The position numbers were made by a program, and so were the translations under genes. Source: Propionispora vibrioides (GTDB lineage: Bacteria > Bacillota > Negativicutes > Propionisporales > Propionisporaceae). Taken from it: a stretch of 64,000 nucleotides of DNA. The notes under the pieces are model-generated. The model ran no database searches. It was not told the origin of the DNA and saw only the letters and a program-made list of their open reading frames with translations. The stretch lies in contig NZ_FODY01000008.1 in the NCBI RefSeq assembly GCF_900110485.1, positions 1 to 64,000 on the forward strand, in the 5' to 3' direction. Below, in pieces: positions 8,781 through 16,389 of this stretch. Numbering within the stretch: position 1 is the stretch's first letter; every line of letters begins with the position of its first letter.

Positions 8781-8855
8781 TTATTTCACAATCTGTAATC
8801 CCAGGCGGGCGGCAAACTCTCGCCAGTTTTTGCTGCCATCCAGCGGGTCATGCAT
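8781..8855 (-). CDS. 24-codon frame overlapping the repressor stop
   Basis: ATG 8855-8853 overlaps the repressor stop (ATGCATGA) and opens a 24-codon frame containing DPLDGSKNWREFAARLGL, ending at TAA 8783-8781. The same frame is joined to the repressor if its run of nine A residues (8857-8867) is read as eight. It may therefore be the true repressor C-terminus, a coupled small peptide or a slippage product. Composition looks coding. Confidence 0.4.
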   Translation of the reverse strand: MHDPLDGSKNWREFAARLGLQIVK

Positions 8856-9255
8856 GAATTTTTTTTTCTTCTACCGCAGCGCAATGTTCTTTAAAGGCGG
8901 TTTCAAATTGGACGATCGCCCAGCTGCGCATGTGTGGGTTGTCGCTCTCCATAATTGATTTTAGAACATCTATCATTCGCTTTAAGTCGGGGTCAAAAAA
9001 GGTCTCGACTTTTTGCGCTGCAGCGTCTATAACCACTGTTCCTTTTAAAAGCCATTCCAAAGAAACATTATAGATAGCAGATACTTTAAATAAATATTCC
9101 AGGCTTTGTTTTTTGCCATGTTCACAGTCTTTTACGTAACTATAACTATAGCCGATTGACTCGCCAAATGCTTTCTGCGATAGTGTGCCACGGACTTCTT
9201 TCAGGCGGACACCTATTGCCTTGTAATCTGGTTCATCTTGTGTAAGATGATCCAT
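8848..9255 (-). CDS. XRE-family phage repressor
   Basis: The lysogeny repressor candidate: a helix-turn-helix at about residues 14-70 (GVRLKEVRGTLSQKAFGESIGYSYSYVKDCEHGKKQ) followed by a helical C-terminal region. It is transcribed divergently from the early genes, with the operator/promoter region at 9283-9334 between them, as expected for the Mu c/ner switch. It is XRE-type and not related in sequence to Mu c. The frame ends just after a nine-A run; see the overlapping 24-codon frame. ATG start with AAAGGAGTG upstream. Confidence 0.85.
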   Translation of the reverse strand: MDHLTQDEPDYKAIGVRLKEVRGTLSQKAFGESIGYSYSYVKDCEHGKKQSLEYLFKVSAIYNVSLEWLLKGTVVIDAAAQKVETFFDPDLKRMIDVLKSIMESDNPHMRSWAIVQFETAFKEHCAAVEEKKIHA

Positions 9256-9282
9256 GGCTACACTCCTTTCAAGTGTGTATTA

Positions 9283-9334
9283 ACGCTATTCTTGTTGACA
9301 ATAGCGTGTATAACCACTATAATAAATTTGTAAA
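9283..9334 (+). promoter_or_regulatory. Early lytic promoter and operator, overlapping the repressor promoter
   Basis: TTGACA (9295-9300) and TATAAT (9318-9323) at 17-bp spacing are a perfect consensus promoter reading into the early genes. An 8-bp palindrome ACGCTATT (9283-9290) / AATAGCGT (9300-9307) overlaps its -35 box and is the best operator candidate. On the other strand TTTACA (9334-9329) and TATACA (9312-9307) at 16 bp could drive the repressor. The repeat ATTTGTAAA occurs at 9326-9334 and 9340-9348. In Mu the transposition enhancer overlaps the operators, so MuA may also bind here. Confidence 0.7.
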
Positions 9335-9404
9335 CATGAATTTGTAAATCTATTATTCCCAAAAAATACCACGTTTAACGGACGCGGTGAAGGGAGGTGA
9401 AACA

Positions 9405-9578
9405 ATGTTACAACTGCCCAACGGAGATTTACCGATCATTTGCCCAAAAGCCATGAGGCAATTTGCAACTGAAAAAAGGAACGAATGGGAACTGATTAGA
9501 CTTTCTCGGAGTATCGCAAGAATTGATAATATAGGGACAGCATCCCCAATAATCCCTGCCCATAAGTTGTTGCATTAA
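9405..9578 (+). CDS. Small early protein, possibly truncated
   Basis: ATG at 9405 follows a strong AAGGGAGGTG, and 57 codons run to TAA at 9578, 82 bp downstream of the early promoter. The first 30 residues (LPNGDLPIICPKAMRQFATEKRNEW) look coding. The last third overlaps the oppositely oriented 9496-9894 gene and may not be original sequence. No family recognised. Confidence 0.4.
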   Translation: MLQLPNGDLPIICPKAMRQFATEKRNEWELIRLSRSIARIDNIGTASPIIPAHKLLH

Positions 9579-9894
9579 ACTCTGGATTCTGTTCAAATCG
9601 CTCAAACAGTCCTAACACAGTAACATAGCGCTCATACAGCAAGGCTTGTACAATTTCCGGGGTATTCTGAATGATTGTATGGGTCATTTGATGACAAAGA
9701 GCTTCGCTGGTTATTCGGAATAATTTCAACACCAAGTCGTCAACTTCTTTTTCATACAGACGCGCTAAATTCATCATTTCTGAATAGGAAAGCCCTTTTA
9801 ACCACTTCGTATGAGCCTCTTCAAGAACTGGCAGTCCAATCAAAAATTTAAGCTTCTTAAAGTTTTCTGATGGTTGCTGAACCACAATAATCAC
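9496..9894 (-). CDS. Unknown helical protein on the opposite strand of the early region
   Basis: A 132-aa, probably all-helical protein with no signal peptide, TM segment or known motif. It is oriented against the early genes and sits between the early promoter and the ner-like gene. Two GTG starts are possible (9894, or 9888 which is better placed relative to AAAGGG). Independent orientation in a phage early region is typical of a moron expressed from the lysogen. Function unknown. Confidence 0.55.
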   Translation of the reverse strand: MIIVVQQPSENFKKLKFLIGLPVLEEAHTKWLKGLSYSEMMNLARLYEKEVDDLVLKLFRITSEALCHQMTHTIIQNTPEIVQALLYERYVTVLGLFERFEQNPEFNATTYGQGLLGMLSLYYQFLRYSEKV

Positions 9895-10007
9895 CCTTTA
9901 CAAAAGAATGCTGGAACACGGCAAAAACACTTGAGAATAAAGGCCGGGTCGTTCCGCAAATGCCGTAAGACAGTAATTAAACACTAATTTAAGGGAGGTA
10001 AACCAGT

Positions 10008-10205
10008 ATGAAACCTAATGAAATCCGAGCTGAACTGCTTTTAAAAGGCATCCGTCCCACAATGATTGCGGATAAGCTAAAAGTTAGCCGTGCCGCAGTT
10101 AGCAGTGTAATTAGCGGAAAACTCAAAAGCATGCGGATACAAGAAGAAATTGCCCAGCAGATCGACCGTAAAGTCGAAGAAATCTGGCCACAATGGGCGG
10201 CATGA
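10008..10205 (+). CDS. ner: Ner-like early regulator
   Basis: A 65-aa DNA-binding protein with the Nlp/Ner pattern: an HTH in PTMIADKLKVSRAAVSSVISGKLKS, then an IDR/EEIWP-like tail. Mu Ner turns down repressor and early transcription at the switch to lytic growth. Size and position (first conserved gene before the transposase block) fit. It starts at ATG 10008 after AAGGGAGG. Confidence 0.85.
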   Translation: MKPNEIRAELLLKGIRPTMIADKLKVSRAAVSSVISGKLKSMRIQEEIAQQIDRKVEEIWPQWAA

Positions 10206-10391
10206 AAGGATATAAAAAAAGATGGGATGGAAGCGCCAAAGCGCCAAGGGCAATCCGAAGTTTACTAGGCCAAGGAAGCCCGACAACCACCCCATTCTAT
10301 TTTTAATTCTCCGCTTAACAAATTAATCCTGCAAACCAATTCCGAAAAGGAATTTACAGTACCAGTATAAGCCATCATGGGAGGTTGTACA

Positions 10392-10880
10392 ATGGCGAGA
10401 CGGAGACAAAAAACAGACCGGAATCTGGAAAACCAAATCAATCTGTTTGACATGATCGAAGAAATTAACCCTAAAAAATTTGACGCCCCAGACTTTCAAA
10501 TAGAAACTAAACCGCTGGGGCTGCGTATAAAAGAAGCCATATCCGAGGCCATCAAAAACAGCGGCCTCAAGCGTTATGCTATTGCCGGACAAATGTCCGA
10601 GTATTTGGGCCTTGAAATCAGCGAAAGTATGCTGAACAGTTGGACTGCGGAATCCAAAGAAGGCCACCGCATGCCAGCAGAATATTATCCTATATTCTGC
10701 AAATTGACCCAAGACTACACCATCCTGGACATTTTAATGTCTGCCGCTGGGGGCCGTATGGTGAAATCGGAAGAAATCTATCTTCTGGAAATGGGCCGCC
10801 TACAGCAAGCGGAAAAAACCATCCGTCAAAAGCAAAGTCAATTGCAGCGGGAATGGAACCGCGTGCGGGGGGTGAGATAA
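10392..10880 (+). CDS. Conserved early phage protein upstream of transposase
   Basis: A 162-aa protein starting at ATG 10392 (GGGAGG at 10379-10384 is correctly placed; the earlier ATG at 10377 precedes that site). It begins with a basic segment (MARRRQK). Around residues 55-85 the pattern LKRYAIAGQMSEYLGLEISESMLNSWTAE resembles a helix-turn-helix, and a C-terminal coiled coil (about 125-160) is likely. It is probably a DNA-binding accessory of the transposition module. The family name is not certain. Confidence 0.65.
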   Translation: MARRRQKTDRNLENQINLFDMIEEINPKKFDAPDFQIETKPLGLRIKEAISEAIKNSGLKRYAIAGQMSEYLGLEISESMLNSWTAESKEGHRMPAEYYPIFCKLTQDYTILDILMSAAGGRMVKSEEIYLLEMGRLQQAEKTIRQKQSQLQREWNRVRGVR

Positions 10881-11014
10881 TGCAACTGTTATGCGTTGGC
10901 GTCCGAAAAGCTGGTGTGACAGCCATCGCCTATATCAAAAATGGCCATATTGTCATTCGAATGCTTCCCCCTTCAAAACTGCCGCTGACCGAAAGGGTGA
11001 AGTCGTATGGTTGA
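10880..11014 (+). CDS. Small early protein overlapping the transposase start
   Basis: 44 codons from ATG 10880, which overlaps the stop of the preceding gene, to TGA 11012-11014, which overlaps the transposase ATG at 11007. Such tight overlaps imply translational coupling. The peptide (VGVRKAGVTAIAYIKNGHIVI...) has beta-strand character. Function unknown. Confidence 0.5.
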   Translation: MQLLCVGVRKAGVTAIAYIKNGHIVIRMLPPSKLPLTERVKSYG

Positions 11015-12965
11015 AACCTTTCTCAGCGTAGCGGAAACGGCAGCCCTGCTTGAAACTAGCGAAAGAACAATCCAAAGAAATGCGATGGCTGGCAAATATG
11101 GTGAATTTCGCTATGTGGAATCGACTAGTGGCGGCGGACGCGGCGGCAAGATGCTTCAAATCAGGCTGGACGCACTACCGGAAAGCTATCAGACCAAGTA
11201 CATCGAAGAACAGGGCCTGGGCACCAACGTAAAAAAGGTCAAAACGGTCAGCGCCTATGACCAGGCACCGGCGTGGGCAAGGGAAAAAGCGCACCGGAAC
11301 CACGCGATTTTGGACGCCTTCGAAAGTTACCTGCTGCGACCCGGCAAGAAAACCGAACTGACGGAACAATTCGTCCGGGAATGGAACCAGGAACACCTCG
11401 ATGAAACGGTATCCAAAACCACGCTGTATCGCTGGAAAAAAGGCTATCAAAAAGATGGTTTATCCGCTCTCCTGCCCCAGTACGGCCAGAACAGCGGCAA
11501 GCGGTTTGCCATCAGTGATGAACTACTGACAGAGTTTATCCGGCTTTTAAAAAAGAATCTCAAAATTGCCGAGTGTCACCGCATTCTGGAACTGATAGCC
11601 AAGAAAAACGGCGAGACTTGCCCCAGCGATGCCACCCTGCGGCGGATTGCCAAAGAACTGCCGACGGCGGTCCTGGTGGCCATTCAGGAAGGCAAAAAAG
11701 CGTTCTATAACAAATGCCAGACCTTCACCCGCCGCGACCCGGAAAGCGTCCGGGCCGGACAAGTATTTGTAGGCGATCACCGGAAATTCGACTTTTTTAT
11801 CCTGGGGCCACGCGGCACCTGGGTGCGCCCATGGGTAACGGCCTGGATGGATATGCGAAGCGGCAAACTAGTAAGCTGGACGGTCACCTTCTCCCCGAAT
11901 ACCGACACTATTATGGCATCGTTTGCGGAAGCAGCGCTGGACCCGGCTATCGGGCTGCCACGCGAAGTGTATCTCGACAATGGACGAGACTATTGTAATG
12001 AACGGTTTGCCGGTCGCGGCTTCCGCGAACGGAAAGCCGCTCTAGAAGCGGACAAGCAGCGTGTGGTGCCGATGATGGAACGGCTAGGGATTATCACTCA
12101 CTTTGCCATTCCGGAGAACGCCCGCGCTAAAACGATTGAACGCGTGGCATTTCTGAATATGTCCAATTGGTTCTGCCCGCATATGGACACCTACTGCGGG
12201 CGTAATACGGCCCATCGTCCGGAAAGATTGGCCGATAAGCTGAAAGGCGACAAAAACAAAGCGAAGTATAATATCACCCTGGAACAATTAGCAGAAATCT
12301 TCGGCGGCTATGTCCGCTACATTTATAATAAACGACCATCAGAACGCGGCAGAGGCCGCGAAGGTGAGTGCCCGGACGAAACCTTTATCCGGACGCGCCT
12401 GCCAGTGCGGCAGACAACCGAAGCGGTCATGCAGCACTTCCTTCAGAAACAGACGGGTCGCTACCGGGTGGGCCGCAACGGCATCACCTTCCGGGGGCGT
12501 GAATACTATTCGCCGGAAATGACTTTACACAAGAAAAAAGACTTGCTGATCAGTTGCCGACAAAACGACGTCAGCACCATTTATGTGTATGACCTGGATG
12601 AACGCCCACTGTTTACGGCGACACTGATGCCGCTGCGCGATGCCCTGCATGAATCGCCGGAAGGTATGCATGACGACGGTTCGCGCAAGAAAGCCGAATG
12701 GGAAACGGTCAAAAATCATTGGGCATACCAGGCGGCTGAGAGCGGCGACGCTCCCAGTATGGCGGAAATCGTGGACCTGTTCCGCGAATATGGTCCCCAA
12801 TCACCTGACCCACAACCGACTACCGTCACCGAAATGGTGCCGGTGCCTGCCGAACTGCGGGAAGCAATCCGGTATAATAGCGCCAACCAAGCCACTGGCA
12901 CGGACGGCAGGAGCGTTTTTGAAATGATGCACGGAACTAAAATTGAACGACGGAAAGGGGAATAA
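11007..12965 (+). CDS. A: MuA-type DDE transposase
   Basis: Catalyses replicative transposition of the phage genome. The 652-aa length matches MuA (663). The N-terminal domain (about 1-60) is a winged-HTH of the MuA enhancer-binding type (SVAETAALLETSERTIQRNA). A second HTH set follows (about 85-215). The catalytic RNase H-like core carries Asp in VGDHRKFDF (about 257), Asp in YLDNGRDY (about 325) and Glu in AKTIERVAF (about 378). The C-terminal part holds the Mu-transposase beta-barrel and the MuB-contacting tail. MuB follows after 5 bp. Confidence 0.93.
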   Translation: MVETFLSVAETAALLETSERTIQRNAMAGKYGEFRYVESTSGGGRGGKMLQIRLDALPESYQTKYIEEQGLGTNVKKVKTVSAYDQAPAWAREKAHRNHAILDAFESYLLRPGKKTELTEQFVREWNQEHLDETVSKTTLYRWKKGYQKDGLSALLPQYGQNSGKRFAISDELLTEFIRLLKKNLKIAECHRILELIAKKNGETCPSDATLRRIAKELPTAVLVAIQEGKKAFYNKCQTFTRRDPESVRAGQVFVGDHRKFDFFILGPRGTWVRPWVTAWMDMRSGKLVSWTVTFSPNTDTIMASFAEAALDPAIGLPREVYLDNGRDYCNERFAGRGFRERKAALEADKQRVVPMMERLGIITHFAIPENARAKTIERVAFLNMSNWFCPHMDTYCGRNTAHRPERLADKLKGDKNKAKYNITLEQLAEIFGGYVRYIYNKRPSERGRGREGECPDETFIRTRLPVRQTTEAVMQHFLQKQTGRYRVGRNGITFRGREYYSPEMTLHKKKDLLISCRQNDVSTIYVYDLDERPLFTATLMPLRDALHESPEGMHDDGSRKKAEWETVKNHWAYQAAESGDAPSMAEIVDLFREYGPQSPDPQPTTVTEMVPVPAELREAIRYNSANQATGTDGRSVFEMMHGTKIERRKGE

Positions 12966-12970
12966 AGATC

Positions 12971-13915
12971 ATGGATTTTCAGGAAATAGAGCAATTTGTC
13001 ACTGAGGTAAGAAACCGGGTCAACCAATATCTAAGTTCAGGCAGTAATGAAATTTCCCAGGAGCAACTGGCCAAACAAGCAGGTATTTCCGGTGGGGCGT
13101 TGTCCTCATTCCGCGCGGGAAATTATCAGGGAAACAATGAAAACGTAGCCAAAAAACTCATGCCGGTACTGGACGCCATTAAGTCGCGGGAAACGGCAGC
13201 TCTGACCGTCAAGGAACCGGAAATTATCGAGACTGCCATCATGCGCGAAATGTGGTTCGGCCTGCAGTACGCTTCCGACCGGAACGACGTCATTGTTATT
13301 TACGGCGCACCGGGCATAGGAAAAACCATAACCCTGGAAAAATACGTGAAAAACAATCCCACCGCCCTGTTCGTCACTGCCAGCCCCAACATTCGAAGCG
13401 GGCGCGATATTATGGAAGAACTGCTGGAAGCCATGAATAAACGGGCCGAAGGCCGGAACAAGGCCCTAGAAAAAAGCATCATTAGCAGCCTGAAGCACTC
13501 CAACCGGATGATTATCATCGATGAAGCTCACTTTCTACGCCTGGACGGGCTGGAAACCTTGCGCCGCATTTACGACGCCACAAAATGCCCGCTGGTGTTG
13601 GTAGGAAACCCCAAGATCATGGAGGCAATTACCGAGAAAAACAAAACCGTTACCGGGCAATTTTTTAGTCGGGCGGTGCGAATTGCCCTGGATACCAAGG
13701 TCCCCATGGACGATGTGAAAGGCATTGTGCTACAGAATGGCGTCAATCTGACGGATGAATGCCTGCAGGAACTATACAAGGTGGCTAATATGATCGGCGC
13801 GCTGCGAATTATGACAAAGCTGTTTCTTTTCGCCTGGACGATTGCCAACAAGAAAAACCAGCCCATTTCCCTGGAAGATATTCTGACTGCCAGAAAAATT
13901 ATCATCAGCGTGTGA
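12971..13915 (+). CDS. B: MuB-type target-selection ATPase
   Basis: An AAA+ ATPase that binds target DNA and delivers it to the transposase. 314 aa (MuB 312). An N-terminal HTH (about 30-60, ISQEQLAKQAGISGGALSSFRAG) is followed by Walker A GAPGIGKT (about 112-119) and Walker B MIIIDEAH (about 179-186), then a helical C-terminal domain. The N-terminal HTH plus ATPase order is that of MuB. It lies directly downstream of the transposase, with ATG 12971 after AAAGGGG. Confidence 0.93.
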   Translation: MDFQEIEQFVTEVRNRVNQYLSSGSNEISQEQLAKQAGISGGALSSFRAGNYQGNNENVAKKLMPVLDAIKSRETAALTVKEPEIIETAIMREMWFGLQYASDRNDVIVIYGAPGIGKTITLEKYVKNNPTALFVTASPNIRSGRDIMEELLEAMNKRAEGRNKALEKSIISSLKHSNRMIIIDEAHFLRLDGLETLRRIYDATKCPLVLVGNPKIMEAITEKNKTVTGQFFSRAVRIALDTKVPMDDVKGIVLQNGVNLTDECLQELYKVANMIGALRIMTKLFLFAWTIANKKNQPISLEDILTARKIIISV

Positions 13916-13931
13916 AAGCGAGGGATTGAAA

Positions 13932-14060
13932 ATGAGCAAATTCCGTATGACCTATACCGATACGCGGGAAATCAAAAACATTCTTTATCCCACCCGAAAA
14001 CGACCGAGTTTGTGGCAGCGCTTCACACACCTTTTGGCAAAAAACTTCTCTTTCTTTTGA
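13932..14060 (+). CDS. Small early protein (42 aa)
   Basis: ATG 13932 to TGA 14060, 16 bp after MuB, on the same transcript. Basic, with an amphipathic C-terminal helix ending in NFSFF. No family recognised. It is kept because it is well packed between neighbours and uses phage-like codons. Confidence 0.4.
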   Translation: MSKFRMTYTDTREIKNILYPTRKRPSLWQRFTHLLAKNFSFF

Positions 14061-14073
14061 GGAGGGCTGAAGA

Positions 14074-14247
14074 ATGGCAACTTGCAGGAAAATTACCCCC
14101 AACGGGGAGCGGTTTTTGGCGCTGACGCTCTACCTGGGGCAAGAAGCACAAAAGCGAGGCGTCCGCCTGCGCGTGTGGCGGCTATTAAAAGCCTGGCAGA
14201 CGGCACCTATAGAGAAACTAAAAATTAAAATCAAAATGGAGGAATAA
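14074..14247 (+). CDS. Small basic early protein (57 aa)
   Basis: ATG 14074 follows GGAGGGCTG; stop TAA 14245-14247 lies directly before the next gene. It is very rich in Lys/Arg (ERFLALTLYLGQEAQKRGVRLRV...) and probably helical. No recognised domain. It may be a nucleic-acid-binding accessory protein, but that is only a guess from composition. Confidence 0.45.
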   Translation: MATCRKITPNGERFLALTLYLGQEAQKRGVRLRVWRLLKAWQTAPIEKLKIKIKMEE

Positions 14248-14251
14248 CTGT

Positions 14252-14488
14252 ATGGAACATAACAAAAAAATCACCCGCGCCGGAGGCGTTTCTCTTCCAG
14301 TCTCCCTGCGCCGTGAATATGGCATTGAACCAGGGGAAAAAGTTAACGTCAGCGTGAATGCAGCGGGCGTAATTGAACTGAAACGGATTGAAGGCTCCTG
14401 CCTCTTCTGCCATAGTGATGAAGAGTTGAAACTGTATGAAGGCCGCCATATTTGCCGTAAATGCCGGGCCGCGATTGGAGGACTGTAA
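14252..14488 (+). CDS. AbrB/SpoVT-type DNA-binding protein with zinc finger
   Basis: 78 aa. Residues 6-50 match the swapped-hairpin AbrB/MazE fold (KITRAGGVSLPVSLRREYGIEPGEKV...VIELKR). Residues 51-75 carry two CxxC pairs (CLFCHSDEE...HICRKCRAAI), a zinc ribbon. This combination occurs in phage and host transition-state regulators. It may repress early genes or counter a host regulator; there is no toxin partner next to it. ATG start after GGAGG. Confidence 0.75.
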   Translation: MEHNKKITRAGGVSLPVSLRREYGIEPGEKVNVSVNAAGVIELKRIEGSCLFCHSDEELKLYEGRHICRKCRAAIGGL

Positions 14489-14489
14489 T

Positions 14490-15125
14490 ATGGCATATGT
14501 TGAGAGCGCCCTGGCCGCCAAAGTAGACCAGGCTCTTAAACTGGAGCAATCCATCAAGGAGCAAAAAAAGGCGTTGGATAAGATTAAAGTGGAATTGCAG
14601 ACCGCGGCCCTTTCCGACATGGAGAATAAAAACATTAAGCAGGTTCAATTTTTTGGCACTAAAGGCCATTTTGAAGCACTTTACAAAGAAAAGCTGGAAA
14701 TTGACAATTACCGTATGCTGGTCCGGCTTTTGGGCGATATTGTTCGTGATAAAGTTACCCGCAAGGTGGAAGTAAAATTCGACATTGAAAATCGTTTTAA
14801 AGCGGCTTTAATGACCCTTTTAAAAGGGGATTATAAGGCTCACGACCTGGACGGCCTGCTGGCCGATTTGGGCCTGGACGGCAAAGCGATCAAAACAGCC
14901 AAAAAGAAACTGAAAGGCGAATACAAAGCTGATAAAAAAACTCTGGAAGCCCTGGGCATCACGGGGGCCTGCGAGGAAGAACTGGACGCCATTCATGAAG
15001 TTAAGAATCTGGAACGGGTGCAGCGTTTCTTTGACCTGGAAGCCATCGACCTGGCACAACTCAAAAAAGCCCTCTGGCTGGAAGAAACCTTAAGTGTGGC
15101 TCTGTATGCGGAGGAACCGGTATGA
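14490..15125 (+). CDS. Early phage protein with coiled coil, unknown
   Basis: 211 aa from ATG 14490, 1 bp after the AbrB-like stop. An N-terminal coiled coil (about 8-40, AKVDQALKLEQSIKEQKKALDKIKVEL) is followed by a mixed alpha/beta region. It sits upstream of gemA, where Mu-like phages often carry host-modulation genes of the DUF3164 type, but I cannot confirm that family from the sequence. The stop overlaps the gemA start by 4 nt. Confidence 0.6.
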   Translation: MAYVESALAAKVDQALKLEQSIKEQKKALDKIKVELQTAALSDMENKNIKQVQFFGTKGHFEALYKEKLEIDNYRMLVRLLGDIVRDKVTRKVEVKFDIENRFKAALMTLLKGDYKAHDLDGLLADLGLDGKAIKTAKKKLKGEYKADKKTLEALGITGACEEELDAIHEVKNLERVQRFFDLEAIDLAQLKKALWLEETLSVALYAEEPV

Positions 15126-15577
15126 GCTACGGACGCGCAGTCAGCAAAAGGAGTATTGGCGTAAATGCCAGCCAACTGGCGCTAATCCACGTAGCGAAAA
15201 AAGAACTGGGACTGGATGACGAAGACTATCGGAGCATATTGGAACTATATGGCGGTGTTTCCTCCGCCAAGTTCCTGACCTTGGAAGGCTTTGAACGGGT
15301 TATGGAGCATTTGGCGCGGCTAGGCTTTCAAAGTTCGAATACCGCCAACCGGCAGCCCAAGTATAGACCCTATCGGGATGCGGACGGCGCGCCCTATCCC
15401 GCCCAGCTAAAAATGATTGAACAGCAATTCGAGCAGCTTGGCTTTTTTGAAGCCGAGCGCCGCCAGGGACTTTGCCGCCGGATTATCAAAAAAGCCTGGC
15501 CGCAGACCCGAGCCGAAGCGAATAAAGTGTTTGAAGCATTAAAATCCATGATTGCCAGAAACTATCAAAGGCAGTAA
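15122..15577 (+). CDS. gemA: GemA / gp16-family regulatory protein
   Basis: 151 aa with the gp16/GemA pattern: QLALIHVAKKELGLDDEDYRSILELYGGVSSAKFLTLEGFERVMEHLARLGF, then a C-terminal block (EQLGFF, CRRIIKKAWPQTRAEANKVFEALK). In Mu, GemA modulates host gene expression and DNA gyrase-related functions. Overlap with the upstream stop (ATGA) indicates coupling. Confidence 0.85.
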   Translation: MSYGRAVSKRSIGVNASQLALIHVAKKELGLDDEDYRSILELYGGVSSAKFLTLEGFERVMEHLARLGFQSSNTANRQPKYRPYRDADGAPYPAQLKMIEQQFEQLGFFEAERRQGLCRRIIKKAWPQTRAEANKVFEALKSMIARNYQRQ

Positions 15578-15597
15578 AATGAAAGGCGGTGAAACTA

Positions 15598-15939
15598 TTG
15601 GAAAAGGCAATTCGGGAGTTACTGGCCAAGGAAGTGCGCTTGGAAGATTTGCGGGAAGCGCACCCGGCTACCCTTCAGGCAATCAATGCGATCGGCGTGC
15701 CCGCGTTCGTAGAAATGTCCCACGCGGCAGGCGGCTGCACCATTTACGTGCCGAAGTTTGAAAGCGTGATTGCTGCCGCTAGAGACCGATTAATCATTAA
15801 GGAATTTAATAGAAAAAACTATACGGAACTGGCTATACGGTATGACATTTCCGAAGTATGGGTCCGAAACATTATTAATCGGCAGCGAGTAAAAGAAAGC
15901 TCCATTTCACTGTTTAACGATAATTTGGAGGATTTTTAA
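15598..15939 (+). CDS. mor: Mor-family middle/late transcription activator
   Basis: 113 aa, close to Mu Mor (129) and C (140). The N-terminal dimerisation part (DLREAHPATLQAINAIGVPAFVEMSHAAGGCTIYVP) and the C-terminal HTH (NYTELAIRYDISEVWVRNIINRQR) match the Mor/C family. Start TTG 15598 is preferred because AAAGGCGGTG sits 6-7 nt upstream; GTG 15589 lies inside that site. Only one Mor-type gene is seen, so it may act directly on late promoters where Mu uses two activators. Confidence 0.85.
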   Translation: MEKAIRELLAKEVRLEDLREAHPATLQAINAIGVPAFVEMSHAAGGCTIYVPKFESVIAAARDRLIIKEFNRKNYTELAIRYDISEVWVRNIINRQRVKESSISLFNDNLEDF

Positions 15940-16115
15940 TGGACAAAGTTTTAAATTTGACACTTACAAAATCTGAGATCAATACGATATATGAAGCATT
16001 AAAAGAGTTTAAATGCTGCATCATTGAAGATTATCACATGAAAAACATTGAAACTATAATCGAAAAGATGAATGCTTTGAAATCAGGCGACTTTCCTTCT
16101 AAAGTACATTTCTAA
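15939..16115 (+). CDS. Small protein downstream of Mor
   Basis: 58 codons from ATG 15939, overlapping the Mor stop (TAATG), to TAA 16113-16115. TLTKSEINTIYEALKEF...KNIETIIEKMNAL suggests two helices. It is AT-rich compared with its neighbours. It ends just before a strong hairpin terminator. Function unknown. Confidence 0.55.
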   Translation: MDKVLNLTLTKSEINTIYEALKEFKCCIIEDYHMKNIETIIEKMNALKSGDFPSKVHF

Positions 16116-16151
16116 AGTGCTGTAACTATAAACTTTATAAGCTATATGGGA

Positions 16152-16190
16152 AAATCCTAGTGTAGATAAAAATCTGCACTAGGATTTTTT
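16152..16190 (+). terminator. Strong hairpin between early/middle and lysis genes
   Basis: AATCCTAGTGTAGAT pairs with ATCTGCACTAGGATT (one mismatch) around AAAA, followed by T6. It is a good intrinsic terminator closing the early/middle transcript. The dyad lies 35-70 bp before the first lysis gene, so it could also overlap the Mor-dependent late promoter. Confidence 0.8.
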
Positions 16191-16224
16191 ATTGTGCTAA
16201 ACCGACGAAAGGAAAGTGAATTTT

Positions 16225-16389
16225 ATGCCAAGCAAAAATGAAGTCAAAACCCAGATCAATAACTTGTCACACAAAGCCGACGACAAAGTGGAGGAAATTT
16301 CCGGGAAGTACAACGTTCCTAAATGGCTGGTTTGGGCTGTTGGTGCGGTTATCGTTATAGGCGGATTGAAACTGTTGGGGCTGTTCTGA
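16225..16389 (+). CDS. Small single-TM protein of the lysis cassette
   Basis: 54 aa: a hydrophilic helical N-terminus (NNLSHKADDKVEEISGKY) and a C-terminal TM helix (about 32-53, WLVWAVGAVIVIGGLKLLGLF). It overlaps the next, holin-like gene by ATGA (stop 16387-16389, ATG 16389). Probably a holin partner or antiholin; the role is inferred from size, topology and position. Confidence 0.6.
   Translation: MPSKNEVKTQINNLSHKADDKVEEISGKYNVPKWLVWAVGAVIVIGGLKLLGLF

Noticed and set aside
8781-8855. Eukaryote-like death domain at the repressor end (NWREFAARLGL)
   Set aside because: The similarity is confined to about 15 residues, far below a domain; kept only as a frameshift observation.
10206-10391. 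Structured RNA or riboswitch between ner and the next gene
   Set aside because: Only short imperfect pairings (GGGATGG/CCACCCC, AATTCC/GGAATT) with no recognised aptamer or T-run.
14252-14488. MazE-type antitoxin
   Set aside because: The AbrB-like fold would fit, but no toxin-sized partner gene adjoins and the zinc ribbon points to a regulator.
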